Part shown: in pieces, positions 29,571 through 37,359 of the stretch
Position numbering within the stretch: position 1 is the first letter of the stretch
Layout of the letters: every line of letters starts with the position of its first letter
Assembly: GCA_050287105.1 (NCBI GenBank)
Contig: JBNKBG010000006.1
Span: forward strand, 1 to 60,394
Direction: 5' to 3'
Length of the DNA stretch: 60,394 nucleotides
From: JAPHTQ01 sp050287105
GTDB taxonomy: Bacteria > Pseudomonadota > Gammaproteobacteria > Thiohalomonadales > Thiohalomonadaceae
Made by a program: the position numbers and the translations under genes
The notes under the pieces: generated by a model
Told to the model about the DNA's origin: nothing
The model's database searches: none
Seen by the model: the letters and a program-made list of their open reading frames with translations, nothing else

Positions 29571-29822
29571 TTACTTGCTGTGCTGTAGTTTTGCTTCCAG
29601 TTCAGCGAGCTGCTTCTCCAGAGCTTCCAGTTTTTCCCTTGTGCGTTGCAATACTCTGGCCTGGACCTCGAACTCTTCACGGCTCACCAGATCCATTTTA
29701 CTGAATGCTGCCTGCAACACACCGCGGATATTCTTTTCCATATCCTCTTTCAATACATGGACCCCTGGCGGCAGGATTTCGCCAAGGCGTTTGCTCAGTT
29801 CATCGATCACGTTGTTTTCCAT
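29571..29822 (-). CDS. ubiK: Ubiquinone biosynthesis accessory factor UbiK
   Basis: This 83-residue protein has an amphipathic N-terminal half and a coiled-coil C-terminus (LQRTREKLEALEKQLAELEAKL), typical of the BMFP/YqiC family. UbiK partners UbiJ in the ubiquinone biosynthetic complex in the cytoplasm. The gene lies divergently from torF-glnK-amt, so the intergenic region carries both promoters. Confidence 0.88.
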   Translation of the reverse strand: MENNVIDELSKRLGEILPPGVHVLKEDMEKNIRGVLQAAFSKMDLVSREEFEVQARVLQRTREKLEALEKQLAELEAKLQHSK

Positions 29823-29883
29823 AGTCAGGTTTCATTGCTGTATTTCAGTGCAGGGTTAGTTTACGCCATTTCATTTTCCCATG

Positions 29884-29900
29884 TGCACCATAACGGCGCA
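29884..29900. promoter_or_regulatory. NtrC-like dyad 1
   Basis: TGCACC-ATAAC-GGCGCA fits the NtrC palindrome TGCACC-N5-GGTGCA with one mismatch. It overlaps the start of the next dyad and lies about 125 bp upstream of the torF sigma-54 promoter. Confidence 0.6.
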
Positions 29901-29914
29901 CCGACATGGTGCGC
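29896..29914. promoter_or_regulatory. NtrC-like dyad 2
   Basis: GCGCACC-GACAT-GGTGCGC is a perfect palindrome and matches the E. coli glnAp2 NtrC site (GCACC-AACAT-GGTGC) at all but one base. Together with dyad 1 it could act as an enhancer for the promoter at 30007. Confidence 0.72.
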
Positions 29915-30006
29915 AAAGCGTGCACGCACGCCATTGTGGTGCGAGAGGATAGTGCAGGTTTCTGTTGTTCGCAACTAACCGCATGTTTCTAAAGTGAAAA
30001 AAAGGT

Positions 30007-30022
30007 TGGCACGGCTAATGCA
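30007..30022 (+). promoter_or_regulatory. Sigma-54 promoter of torF-glnK-amt
   Basis: TGGCAC-GGCTA-ATGCA fits the -24/-12 consensus with one mismatch, with GG and GC ten bases apart. The predicted start is near 30034, followed by a leader of about 45 bases and an AGGAG site before torF. Confidence 0.75.
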
Positions 30023-30080
30023 ATAACCAGGGCGTAGGCCGTAGGCCAAAGTTTTTCACAACACACTAGGAGCAAAACAG

Positions 30081-30734
30081 ATGAGCAAGATGACCAAATC
30101 TCTGGTAGCCGCCGCGGTTCTGGCCGCATCCACTCTGGTTAGCGGTACTGCAATGGCCGGTGCCAGTGCCAACATCGGCATGGTGTCTGACTATATCTTC
30201 CGTGGTATCGATCAAGGTTCAGGGGCTACCGCTTCTGCTGGTATCGACTATGACGTAAATGGCATTTACGTCGGTGCATGGGCTGCAGACGTTACCGTTG
30301 GAATGGAATACGACCTGTATCTGGGTTATGCCGGTGAGTACAAAGGCTTCTCCTATGACATTGGTTACGTTACCTACAACTACACCAACGATGCCTTTGA
30401 TGACACCTACAAAGAAGGTGCTCTGACAGTTGGCTATGGCCCGGTTAGCGCTACCTATGCAGTGGGTACCTACGATTCCACTCCTTCTCAGGATTACACC
30501 TTTGCCAGCGTAACTGCTGAGTACAAGAGTGTTTATGTCACCTTCGGTAGCTGGGGTAACGACTTCAAAGGTAGCTATGTAGAAGCCGGTTACAACACCG
30601 CTATCGGTGACTGGGATGCCACTTTGTCTGTCATCAACTCTGACAAAGATCTCTCCGGCACCGTTGACGCAGGTGGTTCTGCTGTAAGCGACATGTCTGT
30701 TGTTCTGAGTGTTAGCAAGTCTATCGACCTGTAA
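30081..30734 (+). CDS. TorF-family putative outer-membrane porin
   Basis: This 217-residue protein has a signal peptide (about residues 1-26, ending AMA) and a beta-rich Gly/Tyr-rich mature part. The TorF signature DYIFRGIDQG appears early. TorF family proteins are putative porins often found beside P-II and ammonium transporter genes. The position between a sigma-54/NtrC promoter and glnK-amt suggests nitrogen-regulated uptake across the outer membrane. Substrate specificity is unknown. Confidence 0.88.
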   Translation: MSKMTKSLVAAAVLAASTLVSGTAMAGASANIGMVSDYIFRGIDQGSGATASAGIDYDVNGIYVGAWAADVTVGMEYDLYLGYAGEYKGFSYDIGYVTYNYTNDAFDDTYKEGALTVGYGPVSATYAVGTYDSTPSQDYTFASVTAEYKSVYVTFGSWGNDFKGSYVEAGYNTAIGDWDATLSVINSDKDLSGTVDAGGSAVSDMSVVLSVSKSIDL

Positions 30735-30774
30735 GGCAACGACAAGTACCGCAACACCAATGCGGAGTTATTGA

Positions 30775-30800
30775 AGGTCGGGTCCATCCGGACCCGACCT
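30775..30800 (+). other. Strong hairpin between torF and glnK
   Basis: An 11-bp stem (AGGTCGGGTCC / GGACCCGACCT) with loop ATCC has no T-run. It could stabilise or process the mRNA, giving different torF and glnK-amt levels, rather than terminate transcription. Confidence 0.65.
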
Positions 30801-30820
30801 GAAACGGAGGATACATCACT

Positions 30821-31159
30821 ATGAAAATGGTTACGGCAATCATCAAGCCTTTCAAGCTGGATGACGTACGTGAAGCCCTTTCCGACATCGGCGTACAGGG
30901 TATCACCGTCACAGAGGTGAAAGGTTTCGGGCGGCAGAAAGGTCACACCGAACTCTATCGCGGTGCAGAGTATGTGGTCGATTTTCTGCCGAAGGTAAAG
31001 GTTGAGGCAGCGGTTCCTGCCGATCTGGTTGATCAGGTTATCGAGGCGGTTTCCAAAGCCGCCAATACCGGTAAGATCGGCGACGGTAAGATCTTCGTCA
31101 CCAGCCTTGAACAAGTGGTCCGCATTCGTACCGGTGAGTCCGGTCCGGAAGCGCTCTAA
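30821..31159 (+). CDS. glnK: P-II nitrogen regulatory protein GlnK
   Basis: The 112-residue trimeric regulator has the uridylylation site Tyr51 in ELYRGAEY, and the B- and C-loop motifs TGKIGDGKIFV and RIRTGE. GlnK senses nitrogen through uridylylation and 2-oxoglutarate, and blocks the AmtB channel when ammonium is plentiful. It is preceded by an ACGGAGG site and followed at once by amt. Confidence 0.97.
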   Translation: MKMVTAIIKPFKLDDVREALSDIGVQGITVTEVKGFGRQKGHTELYRGAEYVVDFLPKVKVEAAVPADLVDQVIEAVSKAANTGKIGDGKIFVTSLEQVVRIRTGESGPEAL

Positions 31160-31180
31160 GCCCGTTGGGAGGGTAACGAG

Positions 31181-32437
31181 ATGGAAGCAATTACAGAAGT
31201 CAAATACGCGCTGGATACCTTTTACTTTCTGGTAACTGGTGCGTTGGTTATGTGGATGGCCGCGGGTTTTGCAATGCTCGAGGCGGGTCTGGTGCGTGCG
31301 AAAAACACCGCCGAAATTCTTACTAAAAATATCACCCTGTATGCCGTCGCCTGCATTATGTACATGCTGGTCGGTTACAACATCATGTACGGTGATAGTG
31401 TTAACTCTGTGATCCCGGGGCTGAGTTTCCTGCTGGGTGCAGATAACACTCTGGAAGAGGTTCTGGCCAGCAACGGTGAAACCTACTACTCCAATCTTTC
31501 CGATTTCTTCTTCCAGGTTGTGTTCGTTGCAACCGCCATGTCCATCGTTTCCGGTGCCGTGGCTGAGCGGATGAAATTGTGGGCCTTCCTTGCCTTCGCC
31601 GTTGTGATGACTGGTTTCATCTATCCGGTACAGGGTTTCTGGAAGTGGGGCGGTGGTTTCCTCGACGGACTTGGTTTCCTCGACTTCGCCGGTTCCGGTG
31701 TGGTTCACCTGTGTGGTGCGACTGCAGCACTGGCTGGTGTGCTGCTGCTGGGTGCACGTAAGGGTAAATATGGCAAGAATGGCGAGATCAACGCTATCCC
31801 CGGTTCCAACCTGCCTTTGGCCACTCTGGGTACCTTTATCCTGTGGTTAGGCTGGTTCGGCTTTAACGGTGGTTCCGAACTGGTGGTCTCCAACGTTGCT
31901 GAAGCCAACGCGGTTGCGATGGTTTTCGTTAACACTAATACCGCTGCTGCGGGTGGTGTGGTAGCTGCGCTGATCACTGCACGTCTGCTGTTCGGCAAGG
32001 CCGACCTGACCATGGCCCTCAACGGTGCCCTGGCTGGCCTGGTTGCGATTACTGCCGAGCCGCTGGCCGGTAGCCCGCTGCTTTCCACCATTGTTGGTGC
32101 CATTGGCGGTATCCTGGTGGTCTTCTCCATCGTCACCATCGACAAGATGAAGATCGACGATCCTGTTGGTGCCATCTCTGTACACGGTGTTGTTGGTATC
32201 TGGGGTCTGTTGGCCGTGGTTGTTACCAACCCGGAAGCCAGCCTTACCGCACAGCTGATCGGTATCGCCACCATCTTCGGTTGGGTCTTTGCTGCCAGCT
32301 TCGTCACCTGGATGGTGATCAAGGTTGTGATGGGCTTGCGCGTCAGCGAAGAGGAAGAGTACGAAGGTGTCGATATCTCCGAGTGCGGCCTGGAGGCTTA
32401 TCCGGAGTTCACCGGTTCCAAAGGTTCTGGTATCTAA
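31181..32437 (+). CDS. amt: Ammonium transporter Amt
   Basis: The 418-residue channel has eleven predicted membrane segments and the family motifs: GFAMLEAGLVRAKN, DFAGSGVVHLCGATAALAG and DDPVGAISVHGVVGIWG with conserved histidines. It moves ammonia/ammonium across the inner membrane and is inhibited by GlnK, the gene just before it. The protein begins directly in the membrane and has no signal peptide. A strong terminator ends the operon. Confidence 0.95.
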   Translation: MEAITEVKYALDTFYFLVTGALVMWMAAGFAMLEAGLVRAKNTAEILTKNITLYAVACIMYMLVGYNIMYGDSVNSVIPGLSFLLGADNTLEEVLASNGETYYSNLSDFFFQVVFVATAMSIVSGAVAERMKLWAFLAFAVVMTGFIYPVQGFWKWGGGFLDGLGFLDFAGSGVVHLCGATAALAGVLLLGARKGKYGKNGEINAIPGSNLPLATLGTFILWLGWFGFNGGSELVVSNVAEANAVAMVFVNTNTAAAGGVVAALITARLLFGKADLTMALNGALAGLVAITAEPLAGSPLLSTIVGAIGGILVVFSIVTIDKMKIDDPVGAISVHGVVGIWGLLAVVVTNPEASLTAQLIGIATIFGWVFAASFVTWMVIKVVMGLRVSEEEEYEGVDISECGLEAYPEFTGSKGSGI

Positions 32438-32465
32438 ACGATACACCGTTACCGGTAGAAAAAAA

Positions 32466-32495
32466 GAAGGCGCCCAACAGGGCGCCTTTCTTTTT
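32466..32495 (+). terminator. Rho-independent terminator of torF-glnK-amt
   Basis: AAGGCGCCC / GGGCGCCTT stem with loop AACA and a T-rich tail. On the other strand an A-rich flank gives a possible terminator for the CDGSH gene. Confidence 0.92.
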
Positions 32496-32545
32496 GGTAT
32501 CAGGTTACAACAGGAACATATCCCGATGTGTTTACCTGTTACCTT

Positions 32546-32782
32546 TTAAAGATTGAGATGCGTCCCATCGCAGAGATGCCCCTCCTTGCTGTGCTTGCAG
32601 CCACAGAGGGCCACACGACGCTTCTCTTCAAGAGTAAATTTCTGCGGCGTAAACGCGCTACCCTTATGGGCGCCGTCGCAGAAGGGTTGGTCGGTACTTT
32701 TGCCGCAGGTACAAAACCAGTAATCGCCAGCCTCCAGTTCGAGGGTGATCGGTGATTTTTGCGCTATGGTAGGTTCAGACAT
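32546..32782 (-). CDS. CDGSH-type iron-sulfur protein
   Basis: The 78-residue protein carries two CDGSH-type [2Fe-2S] sites: C24-x-C26-x8-C35-x3-H39 and C60-x-C62-x8-C71-x3-H75. The 3-Cys/1-His ligand set is typical. Proteins with two zinc-finger-like CDGSH motifs in one chain occur in bacteria, and their role is not firmly known. Confidence 0.88.
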   Translation of the reverse strand: MSEPTIAQKSPITLELEAGDYWFCTCGKSTDQPFCDGAHKGSAFTPQKFTLEEKRRVALCGCKHSKEGHLCDGTHLNL

Positions 32783-32863
32783 AGTAAGTATCCCGTTATC
32801 GAGTTGTTATAAAGGCCTGATTTTTATTATGGGAGTTTCAGTGGTGCTGCAGGGGTTAGTCTG

Positions 32864-33463
32864 GTGACGGTGAGTCTGAGAATCAAGGGCCTGGTGACTC
32901 GGCATGTGGGACCGGTTGATCTGCAACTGAGTACCGGAGAGTGTGTAACCCTCATCGGTGCGAGTGGTGCGGGTAAAACCCTGTTGTTGCGGGCGATAGC
33001 CGATCTGGATCCTTACCAGGGCGAAATGATGCTGGGGGAAGTAACCTCCACCGCTATGAGCGCCCATGAGTGGCGTCAACGTGTTGGACTGTTGGTAGCA
33101 GAGAGTCACTGGTGGGGTGAGACCATCGGCGAGCACTTCAGCCATGTAGATAAAGCGGTGCTGGAAACGCTCGGGTTTTCATCCGAGGTGATGCAGTGGC
33201 AGGTGTCTCGCTGCTCCAGCGGAGAAAAACAGCGGCTGGCGCTGTTACGTCTGCTGCAAAATGAGCCACAAATCCTGTTGCTGGATGAGCCGACCGCCAG
33301 CCTTGATGCACAGAACATTGACCGCGTTGAAAAGTTGTTAGAAACACTGCGCACCGAGCGTGGTGTGGCACAGCTGTGGGTGAGTCACGACAGGGCACAG
33401 AGTGAGAGGGTGGCGACGCGACGCTTGCAACTCCTCGATGGCAAGTTACAGGAGGTGATGTGA
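32864..33463 (+). CDS. ABC transporter ATPase, FetA-like
   Basis: The 199-residue ATPase has GASGAGKT (Walker A), SRCSSGEKQRLALLRLL (signature), ILLLDEPTASLD (Walker B) and the final switch histidine in WVSHDR. It partners the permease that follows with a four-base overlap. FetAB exports iron in E. coli, and this pair has the same order. It starts with GTG, where a GTG two codons later is an alternative. Confidence 0.85.
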   Translation: MTVSLRIKGLVTRHVGPVDLQLSTGECVTLIGASGAGKTLLLRAIADLDPYQGEMMLGEVTSTAMSAHEWRQRVGLLVAESHWWGETIGEHFSHVDKAVLETLGFSSEVMQWQVSRCSSGEKQRLALLRLLQNEPQILLLDEPTASLDAQNIDRVEKLLETLRTERGVAQLWVSHDRAQSERVATRRLQLLDGKLQEVM

Positions 33464-34257
33464 TGCAGGTGATCTCGCTCTCTCCATGGGACCTGGCGCT
33501 GGCATCTTCGCTGGTGCTGTTGCTCGCCTTTATCAGTTGGCGCATGCGCTTCGATATTGAGCGTCGGCTATTGATCTCCGCACTGCGTACCACCGTGCAG
33601 CTGTCGTTGATCGGTCTGGTACTTACCATCCTGTTCGAAAACGCCACGCCGATCTGGGTGGCGCTCATCGCCTTACTGATGTTGTTACTTGCCGGGCGCG
33701 AAGTCATGGCACGACAGGAGCGACGCTTTGTCGGTTGGTGGGGATATGGGGTGGGTACTCTGTCTATGTTTATCTCGGCCTTCAGCGTGACCGTACTGGC
33801 GCTGCTGGTATTGATTCAGCCGATGCCCTGGTATCTACCGCAATATGCCATTCCGCTGCTGGGGATGCTGCTGGGCAACACCATGAACGGTATCGCCCTG
33901 GGTCTGGAGCGCCTGACCACCACTGTCTGGCAGCAGCGCCAGGTGATTGAGGCGCGCCTGATGCTGGGGCAGAGCGCCTCGACGGCGATTAGTGACATCC
34001 GCAGGGAGAGTATGCGGGTGGGGCTGGTGCCGATTGTTAACGCAATGGCAGCAGCCGGAGTAATCAGTCTGCCGGGGATGATGACCGGGCAGATCCTCGC
34101 GGGTGCGCCACCACTGGAGGCGGTGAAATACCAGATTCTGATTATGTTCCTCATCGCCAGCGGTACGGGGTACGGCACATTGGCTGCGGTATGGCTGGGC
34201 TCAAAACGGCTGTTTGATGAGAGGGAGCGATTGAGGCTGGATCGCTTGAGTAAGTAA
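33460..34257 (+). CDS. ABC transporter permease, FetB-like (UPF0014)
   Basis: The 265-residue protein has about seven hydrophobic segments and the family patterns: LRTTVQLSLIGLVL, GMLLGNTMNGIALG and GQSASTAISDIRRES. It belongs to the UPF0014 family with FetB, a putative iron exporter. It overlaps the ATPase gene, so the two form one complex. Confidence 0.85.
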   Translation: MMQVISLSPWDLALASSLVLLLAFISWRMRFDIERRLLISALRTTVQLSLIGLVLTILFENATPIWVALIALLMLLLAGREVMARQERRFVGWWGYGVGTLSMFISAFSVTVLALLVLIQPMPWYLPQYAIPLLGMLLGNTMNGIALGLERLTTTVWQQRQVIEARLMLGQSASTAISDIRRESMRVGLVPIVNAMAAAGVISLPGMMTGQILAGAPPLEAVKYQILIMFLIASGTGYGTLAAVWLGSKRLFDERERLRLDRLSK

Positions 34258-34269
34258 TAGTGGGTATAC

Positions 34270-35049
34270 CTAACCCAGAATAAGTTTGGCTCCGACCAGA
34301 ATGGTGACCACTTCAAAGACCCGCTTGATCGCCCGATTGCCGTGGCGGATCGCCAGGTGGGCACCGAGATATCCGCCCAGCAGCGAGCCCAGCAACAGGG
34401 CGGGTAGCCACTCCCAGCGGATCTCACCGATCAGCCCCAGAGTCAGGGCGCCGCTGCCGTTCCAGAATACCCCGACCAGTATCAGGGTGTAGGCCACCGC
34501 TCTCTGGTAGTCGAGGCCAAACCAGCGCACCAGCCAGAGAGTGACGAACAGACCAGTGCCGGAGGTAAGAGAGCCGTTCAGTATCCCGATGCCAAATAGC
34601 GCGGTGCCCCCCAGCCACAGACTGAACCCCTGTCTATGGCGGGGCTCGTGGTTCTGTCCCAAATCCTTTTTCAACCAGGAGTAAACACCCAGCGCGACAG
34701 TAAGAACGCCCAGCGCGATCTGCGCGCTGCGGTCGGGTACCTGCAAAATGAGACTTGCTCCCAACACTACACCGGGAAGACCACAGCACAGAATAAACAG
34801 TACAAAACGTCGTTCCAGGCTGTTCTGTCTTAAATGACGCAGGGTCGCGCCAACGCCCAACGCCACGCTGGCGACCTTGTGTGTCGCCAGCGCAATACCG
34901 AAGGGAAGACCAAGAAAGATCAGTGCAGGGAGTTGTAACAGGCCGGCACCGCCTCCGGCAAAGGCGGAAAAGGCGTTGGCAATCAGAGAGATCAGGAATA
35001 ACAGGATTTGTTCGACAGGGAGCACGTTTCCGACCCATGAATTCCGCAT
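34270..35049 (-). CDS. TauE/SafE-family permease
   Basis: This 259-residue membrane protein has about eight predicted segments in two repeats, with the family motif AFAGGGAGLLQLPAL in the first repeat and a glycine-rich GSLTSGTGLF in the second. TauE/SafE proteins are proposed to export sulfite, sulfonates or related anions. The substrate here is not evident. It is convergent with the FetB-like gene. The annotated ATG has a weak ribosome site, and a GTG eight codons downstream is an alternative start. Confidence 0.8.
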   Translation of the reverse strand: MRNSWVGNVLPVEQILLFLISLIANAFSAFAGGGAGLLQLPALIFLGLPFGIALATHKVASVALGVGATLRHLRQNSLERRFVLFILCCGLPGVVLGASLILQVPDRSAQIALGVLTVALGVYSWLKKDLGQNHEPRHRQGFSLWLGGTALFGIGILNGSLTSGTGLFVTLWLVRWFGLDYQRAVAYTLILVGVFWNGSGALTLGLIGEIRWEWLPALLLGSLLGGYLGAHLAIRHGNRAIKRVFEVVTILVGAKLILG

Positions 35050-35102
35050 AAACTACCAGTATACTGTACTCACATTCATCACCTACGATTGCGAAGAACG
35101 CC

Positions 35103-35741
35103 ATGAAAAAAAGACTCTTTCTCGTTGCCGCCATCAGTTTGCTGTCATTTCCCCTGTCGGCCAATGCCGCGATTAAATGCTGGACCAACAGTGAGGGGGT
35201 ACGGGAGTGTGGCAATACGATCCCGCCTGAATACGCCCAGCAAAGCTCAAAGACGATCAATGAGCGTGGTATGACCATCGAGACGCAGGAGCGTGCACTG
35301 ACCAAGGAGGAGTTGGCGCTAATTCAACAGCGTGAAGAAGAGGAGCGGCTTCGGGCTCAGGCCGAGGAGGAGAAACAGAAAAAACAGGCGGCAGCGGATC
35401 GGGTATTGCTCTCAACCTTCCTCTCGGAGGATGAGATTATCGGTGCCAGGGATCGCAAATTGCTGCTCATCGACGGCAATATCGAGATTACCAACGTGAC
35501 CATCACCAAATTAAACGATGATCTGCAACGAGAGCGTAAAAAGGCCGCCAATTATGAGCGCAAGGGCAAGAGCGTGCCGGAGGCTACCTTGAAAGAGCTT
35601 GAATCACTGGAGCGGCAGGTCAAGAACAAGCAGGATTTTATCCAGGCCAAGGAGGCGGAGAAGGAGGTCATCCGTGAGAAATATGCCAGGGATCTGGAGC
35701 GCTTTCGCGAACTCAAATCACAGAACAAGAAGCTGAAGTAG
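35103..35741 (+). CDS. Secreted DUF4124-like coiled-coil protein
   Basis: A signal peptide (about residues 1-22) is followed by a short DUF4124-like motif (KCWTNSEGVRECGN). A long, highly charged coiled-coil then runs over about residues 65-212. DUF4124 proteins are periplasmic and of unknown function. A similar architecture occurs at 50113-50565. It is convergent with slmA. Confidence 0.78.
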   Translation: MKKRLFLVAAISLLSFPLSANAAIKCWTNSEGVRECGNTIPPEYAQQSSKTINERGMTIETQERALTKEELALIQQREEEERLRAQAEEEKQKKQAAADRVLLSTFLSEDEIIGARDRKLLLIDGNIEITNVTITKLNDDLQRERKKAANYERKGKSVPEATLKELESLERQVKNKQDFIQAKEAEKEVIREKYARDLERFRELKSQNKKLK

Positions 35742-35755
35742 GCGAGGTAAAGTCC

Positions 35756-36352
35756 CTACTTGAACAGGGTGGTGGCCAGAAGTGGCCACTGCTCATCCCA
35801 CTCCTGCATCGGCGAACGTTTGAAGCCGCTGCGCACATACTGATTCATCCTTCCTTCTGCCACGGAAAGTAGCAGATTGGCGGTAGCCGCAACATGCTGC
35901 TTGCCACGCAGTTCCCCGGCCAGCTCCGCTTCCCGCAGGATCTGTTTGAACTGACTCTCGATACGGTCGAAGAACTGGCCGATGCGCTGTTGCAGACGTT
36001 CGGTTTCACCGGTCAGAGCATCTCCCACCAGAATACGGCTGATGCCGGGATTACGTGCAGAGAAACCCAGCAGCACCAGCATAATTTTTTCGCAACGTCC
36101 TGTAGCTGAGCGCTCATCGGTGAGGATGCGATTGATCAGGCCAAATACCGATTCTTCGATAAACTCGATTAACCCTTCGAACATCTTGGCCTTACTGGGG
36201 AAGTGGCGATAAAGCGCCGCTTCGGAGACGCCGACGGCACGTGCCAGTCCCGCAGTGGTGATGCGCTTGCCTGGACTCTGTTCCAGTTCGTGCGCCAGCG
36301 CTTCAAGTATTTGCTGGCGGCGTGAGCCTTTTTCCCTGTTGTTATCGCTCAT
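35756..36352 (-). CDS. slmA: Nucleoid occlusion factor SlmA
   Basis: This 198-residue TetR-family protein has the length of E. coli SlmA. The N-terminal helix-turn-helix contains ITTAGLARAVGVSEAALYRHFPSK, and the remaining helices match SlmA. It binds specific DNA sites and prevents FtsZ assembly over the nucleoid. argB lies 11 bases upstream on the same strand, the order argB-slmA, so they may be co-transcribed. Confidence 0.93.
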   Translation of the reverse strand: MSDNNREKGSRRQQILEALAHELEQSPGKRITTAGLARAVGVSEAALYRHFPSKAKMFEGLIEFIEESVFGLINRILTDERSATGRCEKIMLVLLGFSARNPGISRILVGDALTGETERLQQRIGQFFDRIESQFKQILREAELAGELRGKQHVAATANLLLSVAEGRMNQYVRSGFKRSPMQEWDEQWPLLATTLFK

Positions 36353-36363
36353 GGTGGTTTCCG

Positions 36364-37260
36364 TTAGTTGTTCTGAATAAGGGTGCCCACACCCTGATCG
36401 GTGAAAATTTCAAGCAGCAGGGCATGCTCGACACGACCATCGATGATGTGCGCACTCTTAACATTATTGTGCACCGCCTCAAGGGCGCAACGAATCTTCG
36501 GTAGCATACCGCCGTGAATCGTACCGTCGGCGATCAACTCATCAACCCGCGCACTACTGAGGCCGGTCAGGATCTCACCCTGCTTATTCAGTAGGCCGGG
36601 TGTATTGGTTAACAGCACCAGCTTTTCTGCTTTGAGGCATTCAGCCAGTTTGCCCGCGACCACGTCTGCATTGATGTTATAGGACTGGCCATCTTCACCG
36701 ACCCCAATGGGGGCGATCACTGGAATAAAATCACCCTGTACCAGCATGTTGACCACGTCCCCCTTAATCTCCTCTACCTCACCCACATGTCCGATGTCGA
36801 TGATCTCAGGGGCATTCATCTCCGGCGCATTGCGTTTGAATTTAAGCTGTCGTGCCCGAATGAAGTCGGCATCTTTGCCGGTAAGGCCAACTGCTTTTCC
36901 ACCTTGTTGGTTGATCAACGAGACGATCTCCTTGTTGACCAGGCCACCCAGTACCATCTGTACCACGTCCATGGTTTCACTGTCGGTGACCCGCATGCCG
37001 TCAATAAAGACGCTCTCCTTGCCCAGTTTTTGCAGCAGTTGACCGATCTGCGGGCCACCACCGTGTACCACCACCGGGTTCATGCCAACCAGCTTGAGCA
37101 GTACCACGTCGCGGGCGAAACCGTTCTTCAGTGACTCTTCGGTCATGGCGTTACCGCCATATTTGATCACCAGGGTTTTGCCGGAAAAACGGCGGATATA
37201 GGGTAACGCCTCACTGAGGATGCGGGCGTTATTCATTGCGTTTTCAATATCCAGACTCAT
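36364..37260 (-). CDS. argB: Acetylglutamate kinase
   Basis: This is the second enzyme of arginine synthesis. It phosphorylates N-acetylglutamate. The 298 residues contain VIKYGGNAM near the N-terminus, VVHGGGPQIG, MVLGGLVNKEIV, and the late GTIHGGMLPK. The ATG at 37260 follows an AAGGTG site. The longer frame to 37287 lacks a start site. P-II proteins can regulate this enzyme in some bacteria, and a P-II gene occurs elsewhere in the window. Confidence 0.95.
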   Translation of the reverse strand: MSLDIENAMNNARILSEALPYIRRFSGKTLVIKYGGNAMTEESLKNGFARDVVLLKLVGMNPVVVHGGGPQIGQLLQKLGKESVFIDGMRVTDSETMDVVQMVLGGLVNKEIVSLINQQGGKAVGLTGKDADFIRARQLKFKRNAPEMNAPEIIDIGHVGEVEEIKGDVVNMLVQGDFIPVIAPIGVGEDGQSYNINADVVAGKLAECLKAEKLVLLTNTPGLLNKQGEILTGLSSARVDELIADGTIHGGMLPKIRCALEAVHNNVKSAHIIDGRVEHALLLEIFTDQGVGTLIQNN

Positions 37261-37359
37261 GCAGTTACACCTTGGACCATTAGGCAATCTTACAAACAGA
37301 TCACACCTTGGCCTGATGCCAACTTTCAGGCATTCTTTGGCCGGGTGTGATTATGCATA

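Noticed and set aside
30590..31708. A 372-residue minus-strand frame spanning torF, glnK and amt
   Set aside because: It crosses three genes with clear products; no recognisable protein.
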